From contig JABACO010000020.1 of NCBI GenBank assembly GCA_013339895.1, positions 3,730,049-3,794,048 of the forward strand: a DNA stretch of 64,000 bases. Direction: 5' to 3'. The stretch comes from Ephydatia muelleri. Its lineage: Eukaryota; Porifera; Demospongiae; Spongillida; Spongillidae. Positions 35,316 through 46,559 of this stretch are shown piece by piece (positions within the stretch are counted from its first letter, which is position 1; each line of letters starts with the position of its first letter). The position numbers and the translations under genes are program-made. The notes below the pieces were generated by a model, which worked only from the letters and a program-made list of their open reading frames with translations, did not search any database and was not told where the DNA came from.

Positions 35316-38300
35316 GGTGTCATAGGGTATACGGTCCGGCCCATTTTTGGGTCCGGCGGACCGTATTCCCTTAGGGAATACGGTCCCCCCCCGGACCCAA
35401 CTCCCTAGGGAATACGGTCCGTCTAAAATATTGTACATCCAGGGAATACAGTCCGGGGGAGGAGGCGGACTCAATTCCCTGATAGAATGGAGATTTGATT
35501 TTGACGACCCAGTTTATAGCGTGTATAATTAAAAAGAGAAATCGATTCTCACCGAAATCGACAAGCACAGGACAGAAGTTCTAATTGATAATGAACGTAA
35601 AAGGAGAAATCGATTCTCATCGAAATCGTAACCGTTATGAAAACAATTTAAACACAGGACAGAAGTTCTAATTGATAATGTCATAATGAAAACAATTAAA
35701 AACCAAGACAGAAGTTCTTTCACGACATCATGTAATTAATAATGAAAGCATTTTAAACTCAAACAGAAGTTATATAATGAAACCAAGATAGAAGTTCTTT
35801 CACGACATCAGATGTTTAATGTAATGAATAGCTGATTGTTCGTACGATGTTTCTGGACTGTGGTTCACCAGACAGAATTTATAATATGAAAGCAATTTAA
35901 ACTCAAGACAGAAGTTATATAATGAAACCAAGATAGAAGTTCTTTCACGACATCAGATGTTTAATGTAATGAATAGCTGATTGTTCATACGATGTTTCTG
36001 GACTGTGGTTCATCCTTTGCAGGAGCGTGATCATTAGCTACAATGTAAAGAATAGCTAGATTCCTATTTGCCACCTCAAATGATTTTGACATCCTTTACC
36101 TCAGGGTAGAGGACATCCCAAGCAAGGGTATTTGCTTGAGGGCCCTTAAAACCTTCATCTATTGCAATCCCGAACAAGATGTGTTGGACTGCCTCTACCT
36201 GTGCGATAAAAAAACATAAGAATTTTTACAGTGCTCAGTCTCAGACGTTCATAACATAACCTATACCATTCCACGGCCTTCTTGTTCTCAGTCTTAGTAC
36301 ATGTACGTGACGCGCATGCACGTGATTTAAGATATGTTTAATCTGCCTTTTGCAAACCATGCACCATGTATATTGACAGAACGTGTACCACAAATTTAGC
36401 TCGGCAATGTCATAATATTTTTAATTGGTGATGTAGGATATGTAGGCACCAATTTACTAAAAGTATGTAAATAAGGGATTTCGTATATTCTCGCAATTAT
36501 CAAATATTATTTGACAAATGCTGTGCTTAATTGGTGCCTACAATTCATAACCAATTTTATACATTTCATTTCTCTCATAGCTTGTCTGTGAGTGCATTTT
36601 TATATGTGTAGCCATGCAGCAATTACGATGGTTCATGTCGAAAGCTTTCATAGAACATATACTGACATGTGTGTACACTGGAACACATGGTTGGGATTTC
36701 ATTTTTCATTTTGTAACCGAACACTATAGCTAGATGAGCCAATATCGCTTGCGCGTCCTAACACCAGTTCAGATACTACGACTAGATATCCCCTATCACT
36801 GTAGCGTCTGCTAGTATCGGTCAGGTAGGATCTTGATGCAACTGAACTAACAGGCATACTGTTGGGGTGGATCACTGAACCCCAATCTTTCCTTCTACTG
36901 TCCCCTGTATAGATTCCTGAATCATGGGCGGGATAAACTGTATGGTGTGGTGCAAGGTGCTAATTAAGACTTGTTATTCGTGTACTTTATACGTATAAGT
37001 GGTATAGAAGCCGTACTATGGTATGGGCATAAAAATTATTGAGCAATTCTGTACATAGTGTTTTCACCCTCTGGAGGCATGGAAAGAGAAGCGAGTAAGT
37101 TCTATACAGGCGCCGCGTGAGGATTGATATCGACGATTGAACGGATTCGTAGCTGTATTTAATTATCACAGGTACAGGTAAGATTACAATACTATTTGCA
37201 GTTAATCGTTTCATGACCGTTACCCCGGTAGCGCTCTACTCAGTTTGGTCTATTAAACGCTCCTTCCTTACTTCGCAATCAATGAACAGACTACGGTGAA
37301 CTGACGAGTGTGTTGGTCACTTAGATTTAGCGATAACATGAATTGCTGTGTTTTCTGGCAGTCTAAGTTTCTACTCGGCTCTAAACTAGTTGCGTCATGT
37401 CATGTTGCAAACCCATATACCAAGACTTATGTTCATCTGGTCCCATGGGTACTAGTAATAGGGGGAGGATGTAAAACTGTGTGCTTCAAAGGTGCATTCT
37501 TACTAATGCACAACTCTCGGAGGAAGACTGGTGACAATGTGTTTCTATTGGAGAGAATCTGTGTGTTAATCTAAGGTCAATGTACATGTATCATGTGTGT
37601 TTGCACTTACTCTCAGATGATATATCCATTCTTATAGGGTGTAGATGCACACCTCTCCAAGGTGATTGGAGACCATGCATGTATTCTCATAGGTCAGTGT
37701 GCTTGCACTTACCCTCAGATGACATACACCTGTATGTATATGCACCTCTAAGACAGGGTTTGGCGACTGTGTGTTTCTACTGGAGGGAATCAATTTATTT
37801 AAGGTCAGTGTGTTTGCACTTACATGTACCCTCAGATGACGAAATGTAGGCACGTCTTTTTAACATGCACACAAAGACAAGCCAGACAGCTTAAAGACAT
37901 GTGAGGATATAACAAAGAGATGCTGTCCCTACAAGATATGTGATTTTTCATTAAAACCTACACAAAGACATCCAGCCCATACAACACCACTAAAACAGCA
38001 AGTTATTATTGTAATCCTTAACTTCCATGTGCATGGCTTTTATCATATACAGCAACAAGTAGCTATCTTGCTAATGCTATTTGTCTAATACACAGTGACA
38101 CTCGAGACTAAAAAGCAATATTAACGGATGCCGCCAAGCTTATATATCTGTCTGTGAAATTCACTTTTTGGCTGATTTTACAGTTACGAAATTGAGTACA
38201 CTCAATATATCAGTATGTCTCTTATGTTCATTTGACTAGTATCCCCCACTCATTCCTCTCTCATCCCATTTCTTTTTCTCCTCACACAGGACCTGGTGTA

Positions 38301-39190
38301 TAGACGAAGTATGCAGTCACACTTAGAGTGTGCCAGGTCGATTAAACCGCTAATTAAGTACCAAGTTTTTGAGGGCCCATGCAGCTTAAAGCTATGTGTC
38401 CCTGTATCTCTTCTCATCTCCCTTCCTTTTCCTACCTCCTCCCCCTCTGCAGAAAATCTCTGGGCACACGAGCAGCGTTATTTGTCTGTGAAATTCACTT
38501 TTTATCATGTACATGATTGAAAAACACTTATGCATCATTCTCTAAACAATAATGGCTGAAGTATTTTCTTTTTACAGGTACGAAATTGAGATTTATCCAG
38601 TACCCTCATCTCTCTTATGCTCAGTTAACTATTATATATTTTTATTTCTTTAATCTTTATTTCTACTTGTTTGCACTACGATTTGATCATATAAACAGTG
38701 CTGCATGTACAGTTGCCGACCTGCACGCGATCCTTTTCGAACCAAATGGAAACATATATAAATAGTAACAAGACAGACCGAAGAAAAAGGTTAATCAGTT
38801 GTTACAGAAGCAGCATACATGTATATAGTTGGCGACCTGTGATCATTGTGGCTTTTGATTTTCGAACCAAATGTGCTGTTACAGACCGAATTGAAACTGC
38901 ATACATAGTTGACGACTTACAGCTTTTGCTTTTCGAACCAAATGTTACGTGCATGCAAGGGTTGGAAATACATTTCAACCAGGGAATACGGTCCGGGGGG
39001 GGGGGGGGGGGGGGGGGACTCAGTTCCCTAGGGAATTGAGTCCGGTTAATTGGTTTTGTACGACCAGGGAACTCGGTCCGGGGGACCGTATTCCCTAGGG
39101 AGTTGGGTCCGGGGGGGACCGTATTCCCTAAGGGAATACGGTCCGCCGGACCGAAAATTGGGCCGGACCGTATACCCTATGACACCGGCT
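35316..39190. mobile_element. 3.9-kb element with palindrome-array termini
   Basis: The ends are mirror images over about 100 bp: gccggtgtcatagggtatac at about 35316 and the complement ending at about 39190. Each end then carries a series of palindromes built on ggaccgtattccc / gggaatacggtcc, separated by short spacers and, on the right, by an 18-nt G run. Insertion is supported by the partner duplication, where ttcctactgctggctaatcat is continuous (about 52290). The 3.6-kb interior has no recognisable transposase. It contains a 127-bp tandem duplication (35750-36010), a diffuse minisatellite around 37590-37850 and a 14-bp inverted pair gtaggcaccaattt / aattggtgcctac (36439, 36530). A single detached terminal fragment is at about 5440-5500. 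Superfamily unknown. Confidence 0.75.
35755..36012. repeat. tandem pair of about 127-bp units
   Basis: The block tataatgaaaccaagataga ... gtttctggactgtggttca occurs at about 35770-35870 and again at about 35909-36012 with one or two substitutions. Related shorter units (gacagaagttctaattgataat) precede it at 35570-35690. Confidence 0.85.
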
Positions 39191-39546
39191 AATCATTGCC
39201 AGTAGTAAATACGATAACTTCTAATTCCAGGAAAATATTAAAAATACTGCATTTCATTAGACTTCGGGTAGTGGTTTACTTTACGGAAAAATATACATTT
39301 CGTGCCGTGCGTATTTCCTTCTTACGCACGGTAGAAGATGTAAATAAGTCCAAAATTGTTTATAATATTATTCAGCGGAAATCAGCGTGCTCGTAACAAA
39401 TACGCACGTACTTAATGGTAATCCCGTGCACACATTATAGTTTAGCTGAGTCACGATCGAACGTCGTTGCCAGTATACATAAAGAAAGAAAAGAGTAGGG
39501 AAAAGTAACAATTTTGGAGTGCTACAGGAGCAAGCTGGGAGGGAGA

Positions 39547-39872
39547 GACACAACTGTCTATTTCATAGATCCAATGCTGGAACGGACTGTGCGTTTTTCC
39601 ATACATGGAAGTTGGATGTTTATACATGTATAGCGGAAAGCCAATTTCCATTTTTAGGTCAATGACGTAGTGTGAGAATGTTTCCATGGTTGCACTATAG
39701 ATGACCCAGATATGATTGTGAATTTTTTATTCAGTCAGTTAACCATATACATGTAAATCTGATTTGTATCTCCACCCAACTTCGATCGCTTTCTTTTACG
39801 ACATGAAACATGACGTACATGTGTATTTCCTTCTTACGCATGGTAGAAGATGTAACTAAGTCCAAAATTGTT
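39547..39872. repeat. dispersed duplicate, partner at 43299-43615
   Basis: Shared blocks: cacaactgtctatttcata, gctggaacggactgtgc, gacgtagtgtgagaatgttt, tccttcttacgca with ggtagaagatgtaa. A third partial copy of the last block lies at about 39313-39500. The repeated unit hosts the TTAA element at 40003 and, in its partner, the C48 element at 43617. Confidence 0.75.
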
Positions 39873-40002
39873 TACAACATTGCCGCTAGCGGTCATTCAG
39901 CGGAAATCACATCAGGTATAAGGTGTAACTAAGTTCATAATATTGCCGCTCGTGGTCATTCAGCGGAATCAGCGTGCTCATAACCAATACCCATATACTT
40001 AA

Positions 40003-41017
40003 TCTCTTCCGTTCCGGGGTATACCCCGTAAATACGGGGTATACAACGTTGGGCCTGAAATGAACAAACCATACGTCCGATTTTACCGTAGTTTACAACG
40101 AATGTGAGGCTTAGGGTAATTTACTATTGCGTAAAATTTCAGGATTTAAATCTATATTGCATCAAAATACTGCACTGCCTTAAACAGGTGTGATTTTAAA
40201 GATCTTTGTGTAGTCATCATATCAACGTTAACCAGACCCTACCAAATCAAGTTAGAGCAAAGACTTATATTTTGGTTTGACACGCATACATTACACTATT
40301 AAATGGTGGTAATACTATTATTAATGGTTATACGCAGCAGTGAGGAAAAATTTAAAACCCTCATGTACTCGGTTTGGTGGTTTTGTTTTAACTATATTCA
40401 ATTGCTTTGTGGGTCTAACAGTTATTGTAGCCACCACGCGTCTAATTTGATCAACTACAAAATGGCGGCACCATCCAGTTCAGGATTTTGACTGTGCCTC
40501 ACGGAATAGGAAACAATCGGAATAATTGGAGTAGCATGACGCGCATGGCATGTGCATGAATTGCCTTCTGGGAAACGTTTATTAAAAGTACATGCAACGC
40601 GTATAACATTTAATCATGACTTGTTGTGAGTCACACTAGTGTGAATTCATGCAGCAAGCATCAGAACTAGTACTAATAAAATAGCAATGTGTCATGCGTG
40701 TAATAAATGTTCACGTTCGTGAGGTTAAATACGAGCGCTAGCTAGTATAGTTTTGACATCGGTGGTTTCTTATAAAAGCCGCTGGACTATGAATACAATT
40801 CTTGTACTGATAAAGTTAGCGAAAATGTTCGCAACGCTACATGTCGTAGGAAAGTATTTACACTACAGTATTGTGTACCCTTGTTATTCAACCATCCCTT
40901 CATATGTTTGTAGCAGCTGCAGAATATTTGCGATGTCCTAGACCTTAATAAATCGAAAACAAATTAACGGGGTATACCCCGTATATACGGGGTATACCAC
41001 GTACGGAACTAGCACCA
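40003..41017. mobile_element. 1.0-kb TTAA-flanked element with palindromic subterminal repeats
   Basis: TTAA lies at 39999-40002 and 41018-41021. The uninterrupted version of the site (acTTAAtggtaatcccgtgc) is at about 39411-39430 in the neighbouring repeat unit, confirming the insertion and the duplication. Near each end is a palindrome: ggtataccccgta/tacggggtatac-like at 40018-40045 on the left, and a perfect 28-bp palindrome at 40971-40998 on the right. No transposase seen. It is compatible with piggyBac or Kolobok nonautonomous elements and unrelated in sequence to the family-A MITEs. Confidence 0.8.
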
Positions 41018-41277
41018 TTAATGGTATCCCGTGCACACATTATAGTTATATAGCTGAGACGTGCCAAACGCCGTTGCCAGTATACAAAAAAAGTAAGGAA
41101 GTAACAGTGTTGGAGCGCTACAGGAGGGTGGGGTGGGGGGGTGGGCGGGAGGGGGGGGGGGGAGGGGGGAGCAAGAGTGGCACAGAGCGACATGAAGCGG
41201 AAGCGGATTATGAACAACAGACAAGTGCAAGTTTTGCTTGGATATTTGATCCATTGTTTGAAGATCCACGGTAAGTC

Positions 41278-43298
41278 ATGTATTACACTGTAAATCCGCA
41301 TCTTTGTGAAAAATCAACTTTTTTTATAATGACAGCGCAGTTGATACCTCTCTGATCTATCTTCTATTCAAAAATCACTTTTTATTTGCAAGAAAACATC
41401 ATCGTTTATACCAAACTTGCAGCTGAGGGTGACAATGAATTGAAGTATCCTTTAAGAATTTGGCGAATTTCTTACATTGATTGGTCTTCTTTGCTCACAG
41501 TACCGCAAGGCATGCTGAGATGCGATACATGCTGATAAAGCATACAAAATCCGGAACATGACATACAGACAAACCACTATTCAGTGTCAGGACATAAGCC
41601 AGAAAACCATACGCTTATGTGCTCCAACAAAAGCTTGGAGCATGAAAGCAGTATATATGTCGCATATGTACTGTAGACAATGGGGAAAGCCCAGTGGTAC
41701 ATTTTGTTGACAGTCAAACAGGCCAAAATTGCTAGAATGATCACCTAACACTTGATCTGCCTTGAAATGCTGAAAGGCTACTTTACATTCACCTGCTCAA
41801 CTATCAAAGCTGCATGTTTTCATAAACAATGTACACCTTTTGATTATAACAATGAATACCATCTCCACTCATAATGGATTGTAAGTAATTTTATGACTTT
41901 AATCCCCCTTTTTTGACCATTCACTAGTGTCAATAAAAAAAAAAGAAATGACAATTTTATGCATTCTTGTAATTGTTTGTATCATAAAGTTTTGCACTGC
42001 AAGGTTCAAAACCTTCTGAATCACCATTTGGTGATGCAAACTAGATTGTCACCAACTGGTGACAATACACAATTTAATTTATTTACTTTGTAGATGTACA
42101 TATAAGGTTACAAGTGCAGCAAGCATGTTCATGCATCATTGAGCTGTGACTGATCAACACATTTATGCATGCAATATGTAAATCATGCATGAACGGGTGC
42201 AACGGTTCTGCGTGCTTGCATGCATTTGGCGTTCAAAGAGTTAATGAAGTGCACATCTAAGTGCCAGTTACCCCCCCCCCCCCCCCCCCCCGGTGTCATA
42301 TGTGCTACAACTAAGCACACTTGCAGCAGGTAGGACAGAAGATTATGTAGCTCACATTGAGAATTGCATCACTGATATAATTTGTGCATACTCCAGCTAT
42401 CCTGGATCATGGATTTAGCTTTCACCTGCACCAAGTCTGTCATACTAGAACACCTGAAAAGCACATTAACCGACAGAGTTGCTGTCAACCACTGTGTTGT
42501 TCAGGCTCTACAGGCACAGCTAGATATTGAGCTACTCGAATTAAAATGGCATGGCTAAAAAATGCACTAGCACCCTGCAGCGGTATGACACTGACCACCA
42601 CATCCAAAGTGAAACATTTGGAAGGGATTGTTGTGTTGTTCATTTGATTTATTGTATGAACAAAATGCGGTACAAAAAATGGAAAAGGTGAACTGACAGT
42701 TTTAAGCAATTTATGCGGCAAAAGGGTATCAAACCATGTGTTATTTTACGGTATGTGGGAAATAGATTTCACGTATTGTTTCACCTTGCAGCTGTGTTGT
42801 TTCACCTACGAGAGAAACTGCTGTATTATCTTGAACATATTGCCACAATGCAACCAGTTATAGGACAGCACTGCTGAATGGTTTAAATAAAGAACAGGAA
42901 GCTTCTACTTCAACTGCATGCTTTTGCTTTAATTGGAAAATTAGTTACTTGGTCATGGATGCAGCAATTCTATGATGAAAAATCTAGCGTTATTCCACCT
43001 GTTCGTAACTGTATAGAGAACCTGAAAGTCTGGGAAGACTACTCTCTATGGGCACTTGAAGCACAATTTTATGTGTTTGGTACATCTTTGGATAGAGGTT
43101 CAGACTAGTACTATGCAGTTTACTAAGTTATGTGAATGAGGAGGAAAAACACAGCTAATAGATATCATATAAAGGCTTGAAACTGGAGTAATAGATGCCG
43201 TTGAAAACACATGAGTGATTACTTGATTTGTAACTTATCAACAGTAGTATTCCGCCATCAAAAGCAATTCAAACCCGCTCAGCCCCTGTCCAAAAAGA
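41278..43298. other. no gene recognised
   Basis: Contains only the MITE fragment at 42080-42240, a C run at about 42272-42290, and unassigned AT-rich sequence. A plausible exon end (ccacggtaagt near 41270) follows an open frame from about 41180, but it matches nothing known and its left side lies in a G-rich tract. Confidence 0.45.
42080..42240. mobile_element. family-A MITE, right-end fragment
   Basis: gtacatataaggttacaagtg, gagctgtgactgatcaacac and tttggcgttcaaagag followed by TTAA (42241-42244) match the right third of the family. The left part is absent. Confidence 0.75.
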
Positions 43299-43615
43299 GT
43301 AGGACACAACTGCCTATTTCATAGATCAGGTGCTGGAACGGACTGTGCATTTTTCCATACATGGAAAGTTGGATGTTATATAGCGGAAAGCCAAATTTCA
43401 TCTTTAGGTCGATGACGTAGTGTGAGAATGTTTCATGGTTGCACTATAGATGTCATAGATATGATTGTGAGTTTGTTATTCAGTCAGTTAACCACATGCA
43501 TGTAGTTATGATTTGTCTTATCTCATGTATAGACAGTTTATCTCCACCCAACTTTTGATCCCAACGTCACGTATTTCCTTCTTACGCATGGTAGAAGATG
43601 TAACCAAGTCCAAAA
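43299..43615. repeat. dispersed duplicate, partner at 39547-39872
   Basis: It is cut at its right end (gtccaaaat) by the start of the C48-bearing element at 43617. The partner continues through this point. Confidence 0.75.
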
Positions 43616-43616
43616 T

Positions 43617-44665
43617 TTGATCAACAGGACGGCCGGTTGATCAACGGGAAGGCGATTTACATACATCAACGGGACTGCCGCGATTGAAACGGAATGGCTG
43701 GTCGACCATCGGCTCACTATACATTTCCCGTAAATTAACACACTTACGGGCCTGCACACCGCTATTTGATCACAATTTACAGGATAATTATGATGATATT
43801 ACAATAGTACAGCAAATACTGCATTGACCCGTTGCATGCTTTTAACGTTCTACACATAATATGGACTTCCAAATACAGCCACTGTGGTACCACTCTCCGC
43901 AAGGGAAACACTGGATCATAAAATGCAATAAATAGGAATTGTGTCCATTGTGTATCGTTCTGGAGACACATACAGGGAAAAGTGATATTTTCCCATTCTC
44001 TAAGCAGGCGATAAGGTGTTGCCTCATATTTAGTTCATCAAAGAACATTGTGGAAGGGTCTTGCTGTATGTGTACATTGATATACATGTATTGAACCTCA
44101 ATAGACTTTCTGTTGGATTGCAAGATATCTGCAACAAGCTTTTGTACATCCTGTGGTAATTGGCCATGGTTACTGTCATACACTCTTATAGTGGACAGTG
44201 TTACATTAATAGTAGATATTGTTATCCAGTGCATAGCACCCTTTTAGGTTCCATCTGAAGCTTGAGGCTAGCAATACATTTTGAAACCCATCTATGGTAC
44301 TCTTCTCCTCTTTCAACAAGTATTGAGCAGCGTTGATAATATCGTCTACCCACTGATCAGTGCCTAAACGAAGCATCAGGATCCTTGTTTCCCTTCAGAT
44401 GTAGCACTACATGTACATGCATGCACGCTCCGCAAAGCTCTTGCCTAATTACAGCACTTCTTGAGCGTTTCACTCCAACGGGAAATGTTGACTGTATGTA
44501 GTCCAAAAATATCTCCTTTTTGCTTTTTTGTCCATAGCCAATCACGCAAACCAACGTGCTACAAATCAACGAGCATGCGTGACAGAAGTCATCCTGTTGA
44601 TTAACCGGTTACTCGGTTAATCAACCGGATGTCCTGTTTGGTAATGGTTGATTAACCGGACATAC
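43617..44665 (-). mobile_element. second transposon relic with C48-type protease and PHD-like finger
   Basis: The margins carry ttgatcaacaggacggccgg on the left and gttgattaaccgg-type repeats on the right, several times inverted, so the ends again consist of multiple short palindromic motifs. The minus-strand frame at 44234-43842 reads HWITISTINVTLSTIRVYDS, LPQDVQKLVADILQSNRKSI and CFPCGEWYHSGC, matching the protein in the 23.3-25.1 kb element. The fragment is broken and lacks the upstream part of the protein. Its right end lies 15-20 bp upstream of the TATA box of the secreted-protein gene. Confidence 0.65.
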
Positions 44666-44678
44666 ATCGGGATAGAAC

Positions 44679-44687
44679 ATATATAAG
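44679..44687 (+). promoter_or_regulatory. TATA box of the secreted-protein gene
   Basis: catatataag lies about 62-70 bp upstream of the ATG at 44749, at a spacing that allows a short 5-prime UTR. It is the only clean TATA box in this interval and immediately follows the end of a transposon relic. Confidence 0.55.
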
Positions 44688-44748
44688 TTTGAATACAAAT
44701 CATTCATCATTAGGTGAAATCGCAAGGGCTGGATAGCAGTATCAGAAA

Positions 44749-45401
44749 ATGATTTCCATCACGGTCTTTAGTATGATACTGGTGGTGCTATGCATTGGTA
44801 CTGCAGTAGGAGCTTCTATCAAACGACAAAGCTCTGATGACAACGAAAAAACCCAGGAATTCGAAATGACTAGAGCCGTTATGACACTTCAGAATGTAGC
44901 GAGCAAGTTGACGAATTTATCGGTGATTGCATGCACAATTTAAAATGACTTAGTTGGTTATTGATATCTCTATACCTTCAGTTCTCGCGGAATATTACCG
45001 ATGATGTACGTCTTGCAGTGTGCATTTTGAGAGATTTTAACTGGTCACGCGGAGACATTGATCAAAGCAATTTCAGTGCTCTTGCTTCTGTCAAGGAAGC
45101 TGTTATCAACAATTCTTGCTCCTGGGTATGATAAAATTGCATGTTTTCTTGTCAGTCATAATGTTTTCATTCAACATTGCAGCTACCATCGATATCGTCA
45201 CCCAATAAGACTTATTCGTGTGACGAGATGTGCAATACAGGTGACGTGATGCTCAAAATAAGCAGCATGCTCTATGAAACGCTCAAATGGTACAACCGTA
45301 TATCAAAATTCCCTAAGTGTGACGATTGGATTAACAAGAATTTAGGTGGGGGCTACAGTGAAAAAATCAGAGAATTTGTTCTAGCCTCGTGTCTTCGCTA
45401 G
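44749..45401 (+). CDS. small secreted six-cysteine glycoprotein, function unknown
   Basis: Three exons join in phase: 44749-44922, 44982-45125, 45183-45401, with introns of 59 and 57 bp, giving 178 residues. Residues 1-22 (MISITVFSMILVVLCIGTAV) are a signal peptide, followed by IKRQ, a possible dibasic trimming site. The mature part is acidic to neutral, looks largely helical, and has six cysteines (AVCIL, NSCSW, SCDEMC, KCDDW, ASCLR). At least six N-glycosylation sequons are present (NLS across the first junction, NIT, NWS, NFS, NNS, NKT). I recognise no family. Size, signal peptide, cysteine number and helical look are compatible with a cytokine-like, venom-like or other secreted effector, but nothing in the sequence decides between them. 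The first donor (gtgatt) is weak; the other splice sites are good. Confidence 0.65.
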
Positions 45402-45566
45402 TGCAAGTGGTTTGTATCTGCTGCATTGTGTATCTTATAATAGTGGCATACTCCAGCAATGTAATTTATGAGTATGTATCATGATATTATGCATCTGTAT
45501 TGGATTATATTTGTTGATATGATGATGTAATCGGTAGACTGCTTTCGGTACGGTGGCCCGGTCGGT

Positions 45567-46245
45567 CGCGCCCTGAGACACTTGCGCTGCGCACTAATTG
45601 AAGTTTGCGCAGCACACTTTTTGAGGTTTGCATCATGCACCGCGCACTAATCGCGGTTTCCACCGCGCAATAGTTGAGGTTTACACCACGCACTACCACA
45701 GCGCACTGCTATGGGATGTCTGATTGTTGGTTATGTCACCTTTTCTTTTTAATTAAAGCGCAGTCCACTCTAACGAATCCCTTCCTGTTCTTATGATGGC
45801 GCAAAACGATCCAGGATTGAGACTAAATAAGCAAAGATCAGGGCAACGGTCTTATGTTGCCTCCAATACCGCACGATGAGTCCTGTATGTATGCGTACAG
45901 ATTAGTCGTACGACTGCAACAAGCCCACGTCATCCTCTGGATTGTTTTGCGGCATCATACGAACAAGATTAGAAAGGATTTGTTAGAGTAGACTGCGCAA
46001 ATAGGTGACGTAACAAACAAATCAGAAATCTGCGTTGTGCAAATCTGCGCGGTGCAAACTCGATTAGTGCGCGGTGCAAACCCCCATTAGTGCGCGGTGC
46101 AAACCTGAACTAGTGCGCGGCGTATGATGCAAACCTGAAAAAGTGAGCTGTACAAACTTCAATTAGTGCGCGGTGCACGATGCAAATCTCAAAAGTGCGC
46201 TGTGCAAACTTCAATTAGTACGCGGCGCAAGTGTCTCAGGGCGCG
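45567..46245. mobile_element. foldback-type element with tandem GCGCGGTGCAAAC arms
   Basis: A perfect 21-bp inverted repeat (cgcgccctgagacacttgcg + c) lies at 45567-45587 and 46225-46245. Inside each end are tandem, degenerate repeats of about 20-25 bp built around attagtgcgcggtgcaaac: about six units on the right arm (46040-46220), and inverted equivalents on the left (45588-45700). The centre (45710-46010) is unrelated. Array-structured arms of this type characterise foldback elements. Confidence 0.8.
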
Positions 46246-46559
46246 ATGATGGCAGGAAGTGGCGTCGGCATGTCGATGGACATCGGTGTTGTGGACATCG
46301 GTGTATAATTTGGCTTAGAATTGTAGTAGCGCATACCGGTATGAGATCAAAGCCTTCCGCGTAATTAATTACCCATTCCCTAAGCGGTGTACAAGTAAAT
46401 ACATAACATGAAGGCAAATGGTGTATTATTAACCACAAATTTCACCCTCACGAGTTCTGCGAGGTACGTCATGAAAACGTTCACCCTCACGATTTCAAGT
46501 GATATCAAATCAACAAAACATGGCCTAGTGTAAACACATGCAACATTTTCATTGTTGGG

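Noticed and set aside
41074-41274. Open frame ending at a strong donor near 41270
   Set aside because: Its left half is a G-rich tract and no continuing exon was found.
46040-46220. Regular GC-rich repeats resembling a CRISPR array
   Set aside because: The units are degenerate with no unique spacers, and belong to the arms of a foldback element in a eukaryotic genome.
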